32,236 nucleotides of DNA from Aestuariivita sp. (GCA_026709985.1 JAPORY010000100.1:1-32236); one strand, 5' to 3'; counted from the stretch's first letter, positions 9,118 through 18,317 are shown. Notes: a model not told the origin generated them from the sequence alone. Numbers and translations: made by a program.

Positions 9118-9819
9118 ATGCGGTTCGAACGTCCTCTCATCTCAGCTCGCCTTATCCGACGCTATAAGCGTTTCTTGGCTGACTGTGAACTTGCTAATGG
9201 GGAACACGTAACTGCTCATTGTGCGAATCCCGGCTCAATGATGAATCTCACAGACCCAGGTACGCAAGTCTGGCTTGAACCAAACGAAAATCCCAAGAAA
9301 AAATTGAAGTTTGGCTGGCGGTTGACCCAACTGGGTGATCATCTGGTTGGCGTTGATACTTCCGTACCAAACCGAATTTTGCGACACGCATTCGAGGCAC
9401 GGCAGGTCTCAGAACTTGCCCAATACAGTATCGTAAAACCGGAAGTTCGTTTTGGCGACCATAGCCGCATCGACTTCTTATTGACGCATCCGAGTCACCG
9501 CGATGCATATGTTGAGATAAAGAGCGTTACGCTCTCACGCTCTGCCACCGTCGCAGAGTTTCCCGATGCCGTGACCGCACGTGGTACTCGCCATCTCAAC
9601 GAATTGACGACCATTGCGAAGTCCGGCGATCGGGCGGTAATTTTCTTCCTAATGCAACGTACCGACTGTTCTCGCGTGACCGTTGCGACCGACATTGATC
9701 CACTCTATGCTGCAGCACTTGAACAGGCACGACTCGCTGGTGTTGAGATTTTGGCATACGGAACCCATATCACTCTGAGCGGTATTGAGCTTTCTAAACG
9801 GATACCCTTTGATACATAA
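9118..9819 (+). CDS. sfsA: SfsA family protein (sugar fermentation stimulation protein homologue)
   Basis: A 233-residue protein, the normal length for SfsA. It begins MRFERPLISARLIRRYKRF, the typical N-terminal fold, followed by the conserved HCANPGSMMNLTDPG. Then come SRIDFLLTHP and AYVEIKSVTL, a D...ExK arrangement like PD-(D/E)XK nucleases, and DAVTARGTRHLNEL. The family was named for a maltose-metabolism effect in E. coli and is suspected to bind DNA; its biochemical role is not firmly known. The open frame reaches back to 9061, but the ATG at 9118 gives the standard N-terminus. map follows 56 bases downstream and may be co-transcribed. Confidence 0.93.
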   Translation: MRFERPLISARLIRRYKRFLADCELANGEHVTAHCANPGSMMNLTDPGTQVWLEPNENPKKKLKFGWRLTQLGDHLVGVDTSVPNRILRHAFEARQVSELAQYSIVKPEVRFGDHSRIDFLLTHPSHRDAYVEIKSVTLSRSATVAEFPDAVTARGTRHLNELTTIAKSGDRAVIFFLMQRTDCSRVTVATDIDPLYAAALEQARLAGVEILAYGTHITLSGIELSKRIPFDT

Positions 9820-9875
9820 CTTTATAGGCGCGTCATTTATAGCCTTACGTATGACAATATACTCAGGAGTGAGCA

Positions 9876-10697
9876 TTGGACCAAGACTGTTATGTTCGCC
9901 AGACGCAAGACGGTATCTTCATCCATCGTCTTGAGGACTTTGCGGGTATGCGGAAAGCAGGGGTGCTAGCCGCTAACATCTTAGATGCCGTCGGTGACTA
10001 TATATTTGTCGGCCAAACCACGAGCGAAATCGACCGTCAGATTGATCGTATGATTCGGGCGGCCGGAGCAACCCCAGCCACGATCGGATATCGAGGATAT
10101 CAGCACGCTAGCTGTATCAGCGTTAATCACGTGATTTGCCACGGAATTCCAAGTGAAAAAATTCTTCGACCCGGTGACATACTCAACATTGATGTCACCG
10201 TGATTGTCGACGGTTGGTACGGTGATACTTCGAGAATGTATGTTGCCGGAAATCCGAGCCGAAAAGCAGAGCGTCTGATCCAAATTACCCACGATGCACT
10301 CATGAAAGGCATTGAAGTTGTCAAACCCGGAAAAACCTTCGGGGATATTGGCCATGCGATACAAGCGCATGCCGAAGCCGAACGGGTAAGCGTAGTCCGC
10401 GAGTATTGTGGCCACGGCTTGGGGCGAATCTTTCATGGCAAACCAAACGTTTTGCACTTCGGGCCACCCAACTCGGGACCCGTTCTCGAGACTGGTATGT
10501 TTTTCACAATTGAACCAATGCTGAATCTCGGAAAACCGCAAACAAAGTTACTGAGTGACGCTTGGACGGTCGTCACCCGCGATAAGTCCTTATCGGCTCA
10601 ATTTGAACATTCTGTCGGCGTAACCGAGGACGGGGTTGAAATCTTTACCCTATCGCCGAACGATAAATTCGATCCTAAGAATTCTTCCAAGACGTAA
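9876..10697 (+). CDS. map: Methionine aminopeptidase, type I
   Basis: A 273-residue enzyme that removes the initiator methionine from new proteins in the cytoplasm. All five metal ligands of the pita-bread fold are present: Asp106 (NIDVT), Asp117 (YGDTS), His180 (CGHGLG), Glu213 (TIEPM) and Glu244 (QFEHS). His89 in CHGIP is the usual substrate-side histidine. The start is TTG: AGGAG stands six bases upstream and no ATG is suitably placed, so TTG is well supported and may lower expression. In related genomes, as I recall, radC often follows; here a broken unidentified frame follows instead. Confidence 0.95.
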   Translation: MDQDCYVRQTQDGIFIHRLEDFAGMRKAGVLAANILDAVGDYIFVGQTTSEIDRQIDRMIRAAGATPATIGYRGYQHASCISVNHVICHGIPSEKILRPGDILNIDVTVIVDGWYGDTSRMYVAGNPSRKAERLIQITHDALMKGIEVVKPGKTFGDIGHAIQAHAEAERVSVVREYCGHGLGRIFHGKPNVLHFGPPNSGPVLETGMFFTIEPMLNLGKPQTKLLSDAWTVVTRDKSLSAQFEHSVGVTEDGVEIFTLSPNDKFDPKNSSKT

Positions 10698-10705
10698 CGG
10701 CACCG

Positions 10706-11095
10706 GTGAATACCCACGTATTCTTGAATGATTTTGCACGACGAGCGAGAGACTTCGAACTTGAACGCAGACCGTCGCTTTCGATCAAAGATTTTGCTTG
10801 CAGTGATGCTCAACGGCGCTTTAACGAGCAGTCAAGGCAAACCTGACCGCGGGCGCAGCTTTATGACCGTGAGAACTATCCCCGCTTCGCGTCTTTCGAT
10901 CACCCTCTTGATCCCAAACTCGGTCCCCTTTTGCTCAAGCCACACCGAACTGTGCCAGCAACCTCAGCGGCATCTAGGGATGGCCAACGCGTGCTAGAGT
11001 GGTCAATGAACGCGATCTCTTACCAACGACTGCTGGCCAATATGACGGTCTCCGAAGATTCAATGACCTTGTACATCATGGTTCCGCGATTGTAG
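10706..11095 (+). pseudogene. Unidentified reading frame interrupted by one TGA
   Basis: From a possible GTG at 10706 one frame stays open for 46 codons, meets a TGA at 10844-10846, then stays open for another 82 codons to TAG at 11093-11095. The translation looks protein-like on both sides (FLNDFARRARDFELERRP before; LYDRENYPRFASFDHPLDPK and LEWSMNAISYQRLL after). I do not recognise the family. There is no convincing ribosome binding site before 10706. It may be a gene killed by a single substitution, or chance openness. Nothing nearby suggests selenocysteine insertion. Downstream, to 11264, lies the leader of phaA. Confidence 0.35.
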
Positions 11096-11264
11096 GAAAG
11101 TAAAATTGATGACTTCAGTGTAATCTCTTGTGCTTCTATTTCTCCTGCCAGCGGTTGCAGCACCCGATAAACATCCCTATACCATAGCCAAATTCAATCT
11201 CGAACAGATAGGTTAGACCCTATCATCGTGCCAAAAACGTCAAAGACCGCAACGGAGAAAACCT

Positions 11265-12440
11265 ATGACCAATGTAGTAATCGCATCTGCCGCTCGTACC
11301 GGTGTCGGCAGCTTCGGTGGTTCATTCGCAAATACGCCTGCACATGAATTGGGCGCCACCGTCTTAGCGGCTGTTGCTGAACGAGCGCAGGTTGATAAGT
11401 CAGAGGTAACCGAAACCATTCTTGGGCAGGTCTTAACGGCTGGGCAAGGGCAGAACCCCGCACGACAAGCGCATGTCAACGCTGGCTTCCCGCAGGAAAG
11501 TTCGGCGTGGGGAATCAATCAAGTATGCGGCTCGGGATTACGAGCAGTGGCTTTAGGAGCGCAACACATCCAGCTCGGAGATGCTGAAATTGTCGTCGCG
11601 GGCGGGCAGGAAAATATGAGCCTCTCCCCTCACGCGGCTAATCTGCGGGTTGGGCACAAGATGGGCGATCTGAAATACGTCGATACCATGATTCGTGACG
11701 GTCTGTGGGATGCGTTTAACGGTTATCATATGGGCCAAACCGCCGAGAATGTCGCAGAAAAATGGCAGATTTCTCGCCAAACTCAAGACGACTTTGCTGT
11801 GGCCTCTCAAAATAAAGCTGAGGCGGCGCAAAAGGCAGGTAAGTTCAAAGACGAAATCGTCCCCTTCACAATCAAAACCCGTAAGGGAGACGTTGTTATG
11901 GATTCCGACGAGTACATTCGTCACGGCGCTAGTATCGAGTCAATGACAAAGCTACGCCCCGCGTTTGCGAAAGACGGGTCCGTTACGGCCGCAAACGCCT
12001 CTGGCCTGAATGACGGCGCGGCGGCGGTGCTCTTGATGACAAACGAGAATGCGGAACGACGCCAAATAGAACCGCTTGCTCGCATTGTATCATATGCGAC
12101 GGCAGGACTTGATCCGGCAATCATGGGTGTTGGTCCGGTGTACGCCTCTCGAAAAGCCTTGGAAAAAGCGAACTGGCAGGTAAGCGACCTTGATCTCGTT
12201 GAGGCCAACGAAGCCTTCGCTGCGCAAGCCTGCGCCGTGAATCAAGATATGGGTTGGGATCCTGAAATCGTTAATGTAAACGGGGGAGCTATTGCTATTG
12301 GGCATCCGATCGGTGCGAGCGGGGCAAGGGTCCTCAATACCTTGCTATTCGAAATGCAGCGTCGAGATGCGAAAAAGGGGCTTGCGACCCTATGTATTGG
12401 TGGCGGAATGGGGGTCGCACTCTGTGTTGAGCGCGATTAA
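11265..12440 (+). CDS. phaA: Acetyl-CoA C-acetyltransferase (beta-ketothiolase)
   Basis: A 391-residue thiolase that condenses two acetyl-CoA into acetoacetyl-CoA, the first step of polyhydroxybutyrate synthesis. Active-site residues are all present: nucleophile Cys88 in [10 protein letters not shown], His347 in [10 protein letters not shown] and Cys377 in [10 protein letters not shown]. Length and sequence are typical of the biosynthetic PhaA/AtoB type. The ATG at 11265 has GGAG seven bases upstream. phaB follows after 164 bases, a gap containing a short hairpin (12509-12525), so the two are probably co-transcribed but may be expressed at different levels. The polymer synthase phaC is not in the window. 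Confidence 0.95.
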   Translation: MTNVVIASAARTGVGSFGGSFANTPAHELGATVLAAVAERAQVDKSEVTETILGQVLTAGQGQNPARQAHVNAGFPQESSAWGINQVCGSGLRAVALGAQHIQLGDAEIVVAGGQENMSLSPHAANLRVGHKMGDLKYVDTMIRDGLWDAFNGYHMGQTAENVAEKWQISRQTQDDFAVASQNKAEAAQKAGKFKDEIVPFTIKTRKGDVVMDSDEYIRHGASIESMTKLRPAFAKDGSVTAANASGLNDGAAAVLLMTNENAERRQIEPLARIVSYATAGLDPAIMGVGPVYASRKALEKANWQVSDLDLVEANEAFAAQACAVNQDMGWDPEIVNVNGGAIAIGHPIGASGARVLNTLLFEMQRRDAKKGLATLCIGGGMGVALCVERD

Positions 12441-12604
12441 TCTTTCACGCCTAAATTCAATCTATGGTTAAGCACAAGCTGTCCGTTTCATTCGATTCCG
12501 ACAACTCACACGAACCCTCTTCGTGCGGAGAGAACTTAGCAATCGGATAGGATTGGTGTAGCACTCACACTACCAAAACTGAAATCAATCTGGGAGATAT
12601 AATC

Positions 12605-13330
12605 ATGCCACATGTAGCACTAGTGACTGGCGGGAGCCGTGGAATTGGTGAGGCCATTTCCAAGCAACTCAAATCCGAAGGATATCTGGTCGCGGCGACC
12701 TACGCTGGAAATGATGAAAAGGCGGCGGCCTTCACGAAAGAGACTGACATCAAGACATTCAAGTGGAATGTAGCTGACTATCAAGCTTCGGTGGAGGGAA
12801 TAAGCACGGTCACCGAGGCCTTAGGCCCGATTGATGTAGTAGTTGCCAACGCGGGCATTACCCGCGACGCGATGTTCCACCGAATGACTCCCGAACAATG
12901 GCAGGAAGTGATTGATACCAACCTTACTGGCGTCTTCAACACCGTGCATCCAATTTGGCCAAGCATGCGGGAGCGTAAATATGGTCGAATCATCGTGATT
13001 TCTTCAATCAACGGCCAGAAGGGACAAGCTGGACAAGTCAACTACGCCGCGACCAAAGCTGGTGATCTAGGGATCATTAAGTCCCTCGCGCAAGAAGGAG
13101 CACGGCTTGGAATTACCGCCAATGCCGTATGTCCTGGTTATATCGGCACTGAAATGGTGCGTGCGATCCCGGAAGATGTCTTGAATTCAAAAATCATCCC
13201 CCAAATCCCTGTCGGTCGATTAGGTGAACCTGAGGAAGTCGCTCGCTGCGTTTCATTTCTCGCGTCGGCAGATGCCGGCTTTATTAGTGGAGCGACGATC
13301 TCAGCGAACGGGGCACAGTATTTTTCCTAG
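12605..13330 (+). CDS. phaB: Acetoacetyl-CoA reductase (NADPH-dependent SDR)
   Basis: A 241-residue short-chain dehydrogenase reducing acetoacetyl-CoA to (R)-3-hydroxybutyryl-CoA, the second step of polyhydroxybutyrate synthesis. The nucleotide-binding motif TGGSRGIG is at residues 8-15, the NAG motif near 82-84, and the catalytic set Ser134, Tyr147 and Lys151 lies in SSINGQKGQAGQ and NYAATKAG. The C-terminus GATISANGAQYFS is typical of PhaB. GGGAG stands eight bases before the ATG. Position right after phaA separates it from the similar fatty-acid reductase FabG. No clear terminator follows. Confidence 0.93.
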   Translation: MPHVALVTGGSRGIGEAISKQLKSEGYLVAATYAGNDEKAAAFTKETDIKTFKWNVADYQASVEGISTVTEALGPIDVVVANAGITRDAMFHRMTPEQWQEVIDTNLTGVFNTVHPIWPSMRERKYGRIIVISSINGQKGQAGQVNYAATKAGDLGIIKSLAQEGARLGITANAVCPGYIGTEMVRAIPEDVLNSKIIPQIPVGRLGEPEEVARCVSFLASADAGFISGATISANGAQYFS

Positions 13331-13473
13331 AGATAGTCAACGGCAGTTGGCTTGAGTGTTTATGCTCTGATCGTTATCGCGGGTTAGGACGTCTTTGGTT
13401 GTTGCTATCCTCCCCTTACAAATCACACCGCTGCTGGCCTTTGCGTTCGGCAGGACAACCGCGATTGTGAGCT

Positions 13474-13617
13474 CTAACAGCTGACCCCTCGTCGCTGTGT
13501 ATACAAGAATTTTAATCCAAAGAGCCAATCCAGTCCCGCTTTAATGACGCGAGCCCGTTCTTGATGGGCTCGTTGGAAAGCAACTCTCGCTTGAGGGTTC
13601 ATTGAGACTTCAAACAT
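13474..13617 (-). CDS. Small basic protein of unknown function, divergent from LysR gene
   Basis: A 47-residue frame starting MFEVSMNPQARVAFQRAHQE with a charged helix and then a hydrophobic stretch (AGLDWLFGLKFLY). The ATG at 13617 is preceded by GGAG with seven to eight bases of spacing, much better than any start of the longer open frame reaching 13725. Short proteins with a P-x-A-R-x-A-F-x-x-A-H-x-x-R pattern occur in rhodobacterial genomes as I recall, but none has a function I know. It diverges from the LysR-type regulator with 99 bases between starts, the usual position of a regulator's target gene. Confidence 0.55.
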   Translation of the reverse strand: MFEVSMNPQARVAFQRAHQERARVIKAGLDWLFGLKFLYTQRRGVSC

Positions 13618-13685
13618 AACAATTCTCCGTGTTTGTATACTATCAATATCTGTTGTTCCTAACGACTTTACAAACGAGACTTTCA

Positions 13686-13698
13686 AAACTGTCAGTTT
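13686..13698. promoter_or_regulatory. Perfect palindrome between the small gene and the LysR gene
   Basis: AAACTG-T-CAGTTT, 6+1+6 bases, lies 18 bases before the LysR start codon in an AT-rich divergent intergenic region. LysR regulators commonly bind interrupted palindromes in exactly this place to control themselves and the divergent gene. That it is this regulator's operator is an inference. Confidence 0.4.
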
Positions 13699-13716
13699 AG
13701 TTTTTCTTAACTCACG

Positions 13717-14655
13717 ATGGTTCATCGATTACCCCCGCTGACGGCACTTCGTGCCTTTGATGCTGCTGCGCGTCATATGTCATTTTCGAATGCTGCTAAC
13801 GAATTGAATGTGACAACGTCCGCCTTGTCGTTCCAGATCAAGACACTTGAGGAACATCTGGGGCAGCCGTTGTTTCATCGCCACAACCGTGCCGTTAGCC
13901 TCACTGAAGCTGGTCGTATTCTCGCTCCTGGACTGAAGGACGCCTTTGCGACCATGCTCACATCATGGCGAGCGGCGTGCCGTGTGCAATCCAATTCGAC
14001 GCTGAGTGTGACCGCTGGTCCGTCCTTTACCGCCAAGTGGTTAGCGCCAAGAATTTATCAATTCGCCCAGACCCATTCCGAAATTGACCTGAGGTTTTAT
14101 GCGACGCTGCGGGTGATTGACTTGCGGCGTGACGATATTGATGTTGCGATCCGATACGGTCACGGGGACGACGAAGACTGCTTTTCGAAAGTCTTAGCGA
14201 CCGAATGGGTTACCCCTGTCACAACCCCGGAGGTGGCAGAGCGCTTCCCAACCCCCGAGAGTCTGCAGCAGGCACCGTTAATTTTTGATCAATCCCTCGA
14301 CATTCTTGATCCACCCTGCGACTGGCCAGCATGGTTTCGGGCAGTCGGTATGGATTTTCAGCCAGAGCATGGGCCTCGTTTTTCGCAAGCCGATCATGCC
14401 GTCGATGCTGCGCTTGCCGGTGTTGGAATAACGTTAGGGCGGCGGGCACTAGTGGTTAAGGATATTTCGGAGGGCCGTCTTGTTGCGCCCTACGGTGTGG
14501 CTTTAACCCCGCGAGCTCATTTACGTTTCGTATGCTTGGAAGGTGCGCAAGATCGACCGCAGGTGAAAGCCTTTCTTACGTGGATGTTACAGGAAATTGA
14601 TAAGCTGACGCATGTGTCGAGCAAGCTGAAAATTGTCGACGCGGGCAGCCTGTAA
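13717..14655 (+). CDS. LysR-family transcriptional regulator (GcvA-like)
   Basis: A 312-residue regulator. Residues 1-62 form the winged helix-turn-helix: LPPLTALRAFDAAARHMSFSN, then AANELNVTTSALSFQIKTLE and LGQPLFHRHNRAVSLTEAG. The rest is a periplasmic-binding-protein-like effector domain starting near VTAGPSFTAKWLAPR. The layout LPPL-AL-AF-AAARH is typical of GcvA-like members. The effector cannot be read from the sequence. No strong ribosome binding site precedes the ATG at 13717, which is common for weakly expressed regulators. It diverges from the 47-residue gene and precedes the DNA methyltransferase gene, which is convergent. Confidence 0.9.
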   Translation: MVHRLPPLTALRAFDAAARHMSFSNAANELNVTTSALSFQIKTLEEHLGQPLFHRHNRAVSLTEAGRILAPGLKDAFATMLTSWRAACRVQSNSTLSVTAGPSFTAKWLAPRIYQFAQTHSEIDLRFYATLRVIDLRRDDIDVAIRYGHGDDEDCFSKVLATEWVTPVTTPEVAERFPTPESLQQAPLIFDQSLDILDPPCDWPAWFRAVGMDFQPEHGPRFSQADHAVDAALAGVGITLGRRALVVKDISEGRLVAPYGVALTPRAHLRFVCLEGAQDRPQVKAFLTWMLQEIDKLTHVSSKLKIVDAGSL

Positions 14656-14767
14656 TTGAACGACATGTAATCAACTTTGAGTTGGGCACGAAGCTCAACC
14701 GTCTGCGGCCGAACAAACGGAGCAGATTAGCTGCCTGACCTCATTGCTTTACCGAGACAATCGCCGG

Positions 14768-17755
14768 TCACTTCCGTAGAGAGGTGCCTTCTATCTTGGT
14801 TGTTTGCGCTGCCGTTCCACGAAAAAACAACGGCGGTTGGTCAGATTCTGAATTAGGTGAATTTCTCTTGCCGCCGTGAACCGATGTTTCTGAGCACCAT
14901 TGTCGTCTCAACAAGACTAGCGGCTCCATCATGTTAGACGAGATCTTGAGAAGATCGACGAGGACCGCCGCATCAAGTGCTGCACGCGTTTTATCCCGGT
15001 AGGCTTCGTTTGCTGGTCGTAGTTCTTGATCCTTTAAGCTAGCGAATAGCTTCTGCGCCTGATTGAGTTGTCGCGAAGATAACTTGCGGGGATCAATGAC
15101 CGGAAGGTCGGGCAATCGGGAGATCGTTAGTCTCGCTCGCCCTTGCTGTTGATTAGTACCGAGCCACCAGAATGCAATCAACCCTAGCGTTGTATTGGAC
15201 CAGAGAGCTAGGGGAACTTCCCATTTTGGGTCGTGACACACAAAATTAGGCCATGCGGTTCCACCAAGGGTTGGTGCTGGGGTTAAGCATGCCGCTAGAG
15301 GTTGAGAATTCAATTGAAAATCAAGGCTGAAATGTAGTCGCGACGCGCTCTTCTCCCATGCTTCCTGCGCCAGCTTGTCGCAATTGCTTCGAACACGCCC
15401 CTCTCGGTCTGGTAACACGACAAGCCGCGTTTCTCTCGGTGCGTGATGGCTCCAGAGCAGTGGCCACGTACTCGCGCGCCAATCTGACTGAATGGGAATT
15501 ACATCAAAAGGGCCACGGGGCATGCCATTTCGAGCGATTTCTTTGCCGCTGATATCACGATGTAGCAACCCCCGATTACCTAATTCGGCCAACCGTGTTA
15601 TCGGAAGTGCGACTTTATCTACCCTGGGTAATTTCAAATAACCCTTTGGTATATACGTTGCTGCGGAAACAACGTCATCTCGAGAGACAATGCCAACCCC
15701 TGCCTCTGCCATGGGACGCCGTCGGTAGCGCCCGATTTCGGCGTTAGTTCCAACTGTTATGGAACCCGTATCCTCGGTTGAGTTGGCCTTGCTTAAGGCT
15801 TCCGCCGCTGCCGTTGCATCCAAAATGGTCGTCGGTCGTTTGCCTAGAGTGACAAATGTCACCAACTCTGATGGCGTTTCTTGCAGTGATCGAGTCGCGA
15901 TGACGAGAACCTCCGCCATGCCCGTGTCGGCTGAGAAGGCGCGTTCGGTTGAGCCAACCGCCGCAATACTAACAATGACGATTTTTTGATAGTAGCGATC
16001 AAGCAAGCGGCGAGCGGCTTGCCATGATCGGCCTTGTAAAAAGGCGGCGGGAAGTACAAGCGCAATAACACCCCCGCACTTGACCTTTGCATGAGCGACA
16101 TCAATGAAATTCGACGCAAGCCCCGCATTACCATGACCGGCCATGTCAGGCTGCTTTAGCTGCTTTAGCTTCTGCGACATTGCTCGTTGTTCATCTGCCG
16201 CCGTAGCAAAGCCGGCAAATGATGGGACAACAGCGGCGGTTGCCTCGTGATTGGTTGGTCGCGTGAAGGGCGGGTTCATGATAACGAGATCAAAGCCGCC
16301 ATGGGGCAAGTCAAGCTGCTCTTGTCCTTCGGATTCGATTCCGCGCATACGATCATGGCCCGTGCCGAATAACGGCCTGAGTTTCTCGTCGGCAATCAAG
16401 TCAAGAGCCCCAAGCGCTAATTCACGACCGCTTTCTGGCGGTTGCTCGCCGTAAGGCAAGGTTAGAATTGCGGTCTTTTCGAACGTCATGCGTGGATAGC
16501 CACTCGACAAAACGGTCGCGGTCAGATGCGTGGCAGCCGGCATAATATCAGTTCCAATCAACGATTCTTCCATCATTTTGGTGTGAATCGCTTCGTCATT
16601 GCCCCCCGCACGACGATACCGGCTCATCACCGCAGCATATGTCGCACGGAGTAGGGCTCCGGTACCGCAAGCAAAATCGCCGATGCGTAGCGCGGTGACC
16701 GCGTCAGTATCATTCCAATCAATATCAAGTCGCTCAACCGCAAGTTCGGCCAGAAAGGCTGCGGAACTCGGTAAAGTGTAGAAGGTCGCAAGAAACTTAC
16801 GATCCGTGATCAGTCGCTGAAACATGCGGCCACACAGATCGTGCTGACTCGTTGCACCAAGCGCTTCGAGTTTGATTGCGACCCCCGCTAGAGTATTGAG
16901 CAGCGGCCGAGCAGCGCGGTATGGAATAGGCGAGAGAATATCTGACGCTAAGCGGAAAATTGGCCAATAGTTGATCTCGGTCAAAATGCGACGCCAGACT
17001 TTCAGGAGTTTGCTCGGCTCGACATATTGGGTGATCCCGCGCAAATCATCGAATGAGCCAATATCATACATCCGCGCGATAGTGAGATGGAACGTCATAG
17101 CATTGGCGATTATCGCCATGGCCATTCGAGTGGTTTGCTCGCCTTCAGTTTGATGCATAACCTTCGCGATCGGCGCTAGCACATATGGTGCATCGCGGGC
17201 ACATTCATCATACAAAATATTGGTTGCTTGGGTAATTCCAAGTTCTAAAACTTGCATGCCGCGTGCTACCTTATCCTCTGATAAAGATGTAAGTTCAATG
17301 AAGGTCGCAAGTGCCCGAATGCCATCTCGCATCCACCCGCTCTCAGGCCATCTTTGCAGTTGACCAGGGCCCGAGGAGAGGACGCAGAAATCTAATTGTA
17401 CATGTGATAGATGGTCGGGCAACGCCGCTTGATTCACCGTTGCTAGCTCGTCCGGGATGCGCAGCGCTATACTTTGTTCAATAACTGAATTACTGTGATT
17501 TAGCGTCAAGCCCAGACGTTCGCGGGCGTCAGTTTCGACTGTGGCGGCGGGCGCAAACTCAGTTTCAATAACGACGGGTAAGCCCCCCGGATGTCGAATA
17601 ACGATGTCGGGGCAAAGTCGTGCATTTTCGGCAAATATCCCCGTACGTTCAACATCAATGCGATCTGGCCACTGCGGATGGAGCGATCGCAATTTCTCCC
17701 CTAGAGCATAATTGAAGGCCTTCTCCTGTGTTCTTGCAGCCGCCGCATTCATCAT
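14768..17755 (-). CDS. Large solitary N6-adenine DNA methyltransferase with putative N-terminal nuclease domain
   Basis: A 995-residue multidomain protein. Residues about 30-130 look like a PD-(D/E)XK-type nuclease fold: Glu36, Asp50 in LCPDIVIRH, then Glu64-x-Glu66 in PVVIETEF; the usual lysine is replaced by glutamate, as in BamHI. Residues about 140-320 are mainly helical. The methyltransferase has YTLPSSAAFLAEL (326-338), SAM motif I DFACGTG (360-366), GTDIMP (402-407) and catalytic NPPF (494-497), the type I HsdM/type IIG class. Residues about 700-950, with IGRYRRRP, YLKLPR and a final LPVIDP, resemble a target-recognition region. One polypeptide could therefore cut, methylate and recognise DNA. 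No separate restriction or specificity gene is adjacent, so it may be a type IIG/IIL-like enzyme, an orphan methyltransferase or a defence protein. ATGs at 17755 and 17752 are both possible starts. Confidence 0.8.
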   Translation of the reverse strand: MMNAAAARTQEKAFNYALGEKLRSLHPQWPDRIDVERTGIFAENARLCPDIVIRHPGGLPVVIETEFAPAATVETDARERLGLTLNHSNSVIEQSIALRIPDELATVNQAALPDHLSHVQLDFCVLSSGPGQLQRWPESGWMRDGIRALATFIELTSLSEDKVARGMQVLELGITQATNILYDECARDAPYVLAPIAKVMHQTEGEQTTRMAMAIIANAMTFHLTIARMYDIGSFDDLRGITQYVEPSKLLKVWRRILTEINYWPIFRLASDILSPIPYRAARPLLNTLAGVAIKLEALGATSQHDLCGRMFQRLITDRKFLATFYTLPSSAAFLAELAVERLDIDWNDTDAVTALRIGDFACGTGALLRATYAAVMSRYRRAGGNDEAIHTKMMEESLIGTDIMPAATHLTATVLSSGYPRMTFEKTAILTLPYGEQPPESGRELALGALDLIADEKLRPLFGTGHDRMRGIESEGQEQLDLPHGGFDLVIMNPPFTRPTNHEATAAVVPSFAGFATAADEQRAMSQKLKQLKQPDMAGHGNAGLASNFIDVAHAKVKCGGVIALVLPAAFLQGRSWQAARRLLDRYYQKIVIVSIAAVGSTERAFSADTGMAEVLVIATRSLQETPSELVTFVTLGKRPTTILDATAAAEALSKANSTEDTGSITVGTNAEIGRYRRRPMAEAGVGIVSRDDVVSAATYIPKGYLKLPRVDKVALPITRLAELGNRGLLHRDISGKEIARNGMPRGPFDVIPIQSDWRASTWPLLWSHHAPRETRLVVLPDREGRVRSNCDKLAQEAWEKSASRLHFSLDFQLNSQPLAACLTPAPTLGGTAWPNFVCHDPKWEVPLALWSNTTLGLIAFWWLGTNQQQGRARLTISRLPDLPVIDPRKLSSRQLNQAQKLFASLKDQELRPANEAYRDKTRAALDAAVLVDLLKISSNMMEPLVLLRRQWCSETSVHGGKRNSPNSESDQPPLFFRGTAAQTTKIEGTSLRK

Positions 17756-18002
17756 ATTTAGACTTCACTTTCCTAAGGGCTGACCCGGACCCGCAGCCTT
17801 CTTCGTGCCTCGTAAGGTTTAGAATGCCAATCGTCGACCGCGTGGTCACAACTCAACGACGCGTTCGCGACCGTTTGGAACACCCATGATAGGTCGTTCC
17901 CATTTCTTCCAGCCGATCCCAAACACACTCGATTGATGCGCTGTCCTGAAATTTATTCTTTCGACGTTCGCAATTGACCGCAAAGCAGCGATTCTCTCCG
18001 GC

Positions 18003-18167
18003 CTAACCCGACAAACGCTCAATTTCCTCCTTGAGTTTTAGCTTCTGCTTTTTTAGTTTCGCAATTTGAAGACCATCAGATCCCGGGGATCGCTGCGCTT
18101 CTTCTACTTGTTGATCAAGAAGTTGATGCTTTCGTTTTAGCTCCATCAAATGCGAATTTAGGCTCAT
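18003..18167 (-). CDS. YdcH/DUF465 family small coiled-coil protein
   Basis: A 54-residue protein beginning MSLNSHLMELKRKHQLLDQQ and ending LKKQKLKLKEEIERLSG, the pattern of the YdcH/DUF465 family: two charged helices forming a hairpin or coiled coil. Members are widespread in proteobacteria without a known function. The ATG at 18167 is preceded by GGGGGA with six bases of spacing, which supports translation. It runs in the same direction as the tRNA methyltransferase gene 150 bases upstream. The 250 bases downstream, before the DNA methyltransferase gene, contain nothing I can assign. Confidence 0.85.
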   Translation of the reverse strand: MSLNSHLMELKRKHQLLDQQVEEAQRSPGSDGLQIAKLKKQKLKLKEEIERLSG

Positions 18168-18317
18168 AGAAAATCCCCCTTGGTAAATAGTGTCCCATCA
18201 TAAACAAATTCGTGCCCCTTGTCACCGTTCGTAATGCGCCCACCTTTGGTGCGAGCCTTGTGTGAGCCTTGAGTAGGTTCAAACAGAATTTGACTTCCTC
18301 CAACAGACCTTGTGGCA

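Noticed and set aside
9981..10541. 186-codon minus-strand frame inside map
   Set aside because: It is antisense to a gene with all catalytic residues and shows no domain; a shadow of map's codon bias.
10844..10846. Reading the in-frame TGA as selenocysteine
   Set aside because: The position is not a cysteine of any known selenoprotein family and I see no bacterial SECIS hairpin just downstream.
12509..12525. CACGAA-N5-TTCGTG hairpin between phaA and phaB as a terminator
   Set aside because: There is no T run after it and phaB follows in the same direction, so at most it adjusts message stability.
17756..18002. Possible small gene or gene remnant between the DNA methyltransferase and the YdcH-like gene
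   Set aside because: A minus-strand frame is open for about 45 codons but has no start with a binding site and no resemblance to a family.
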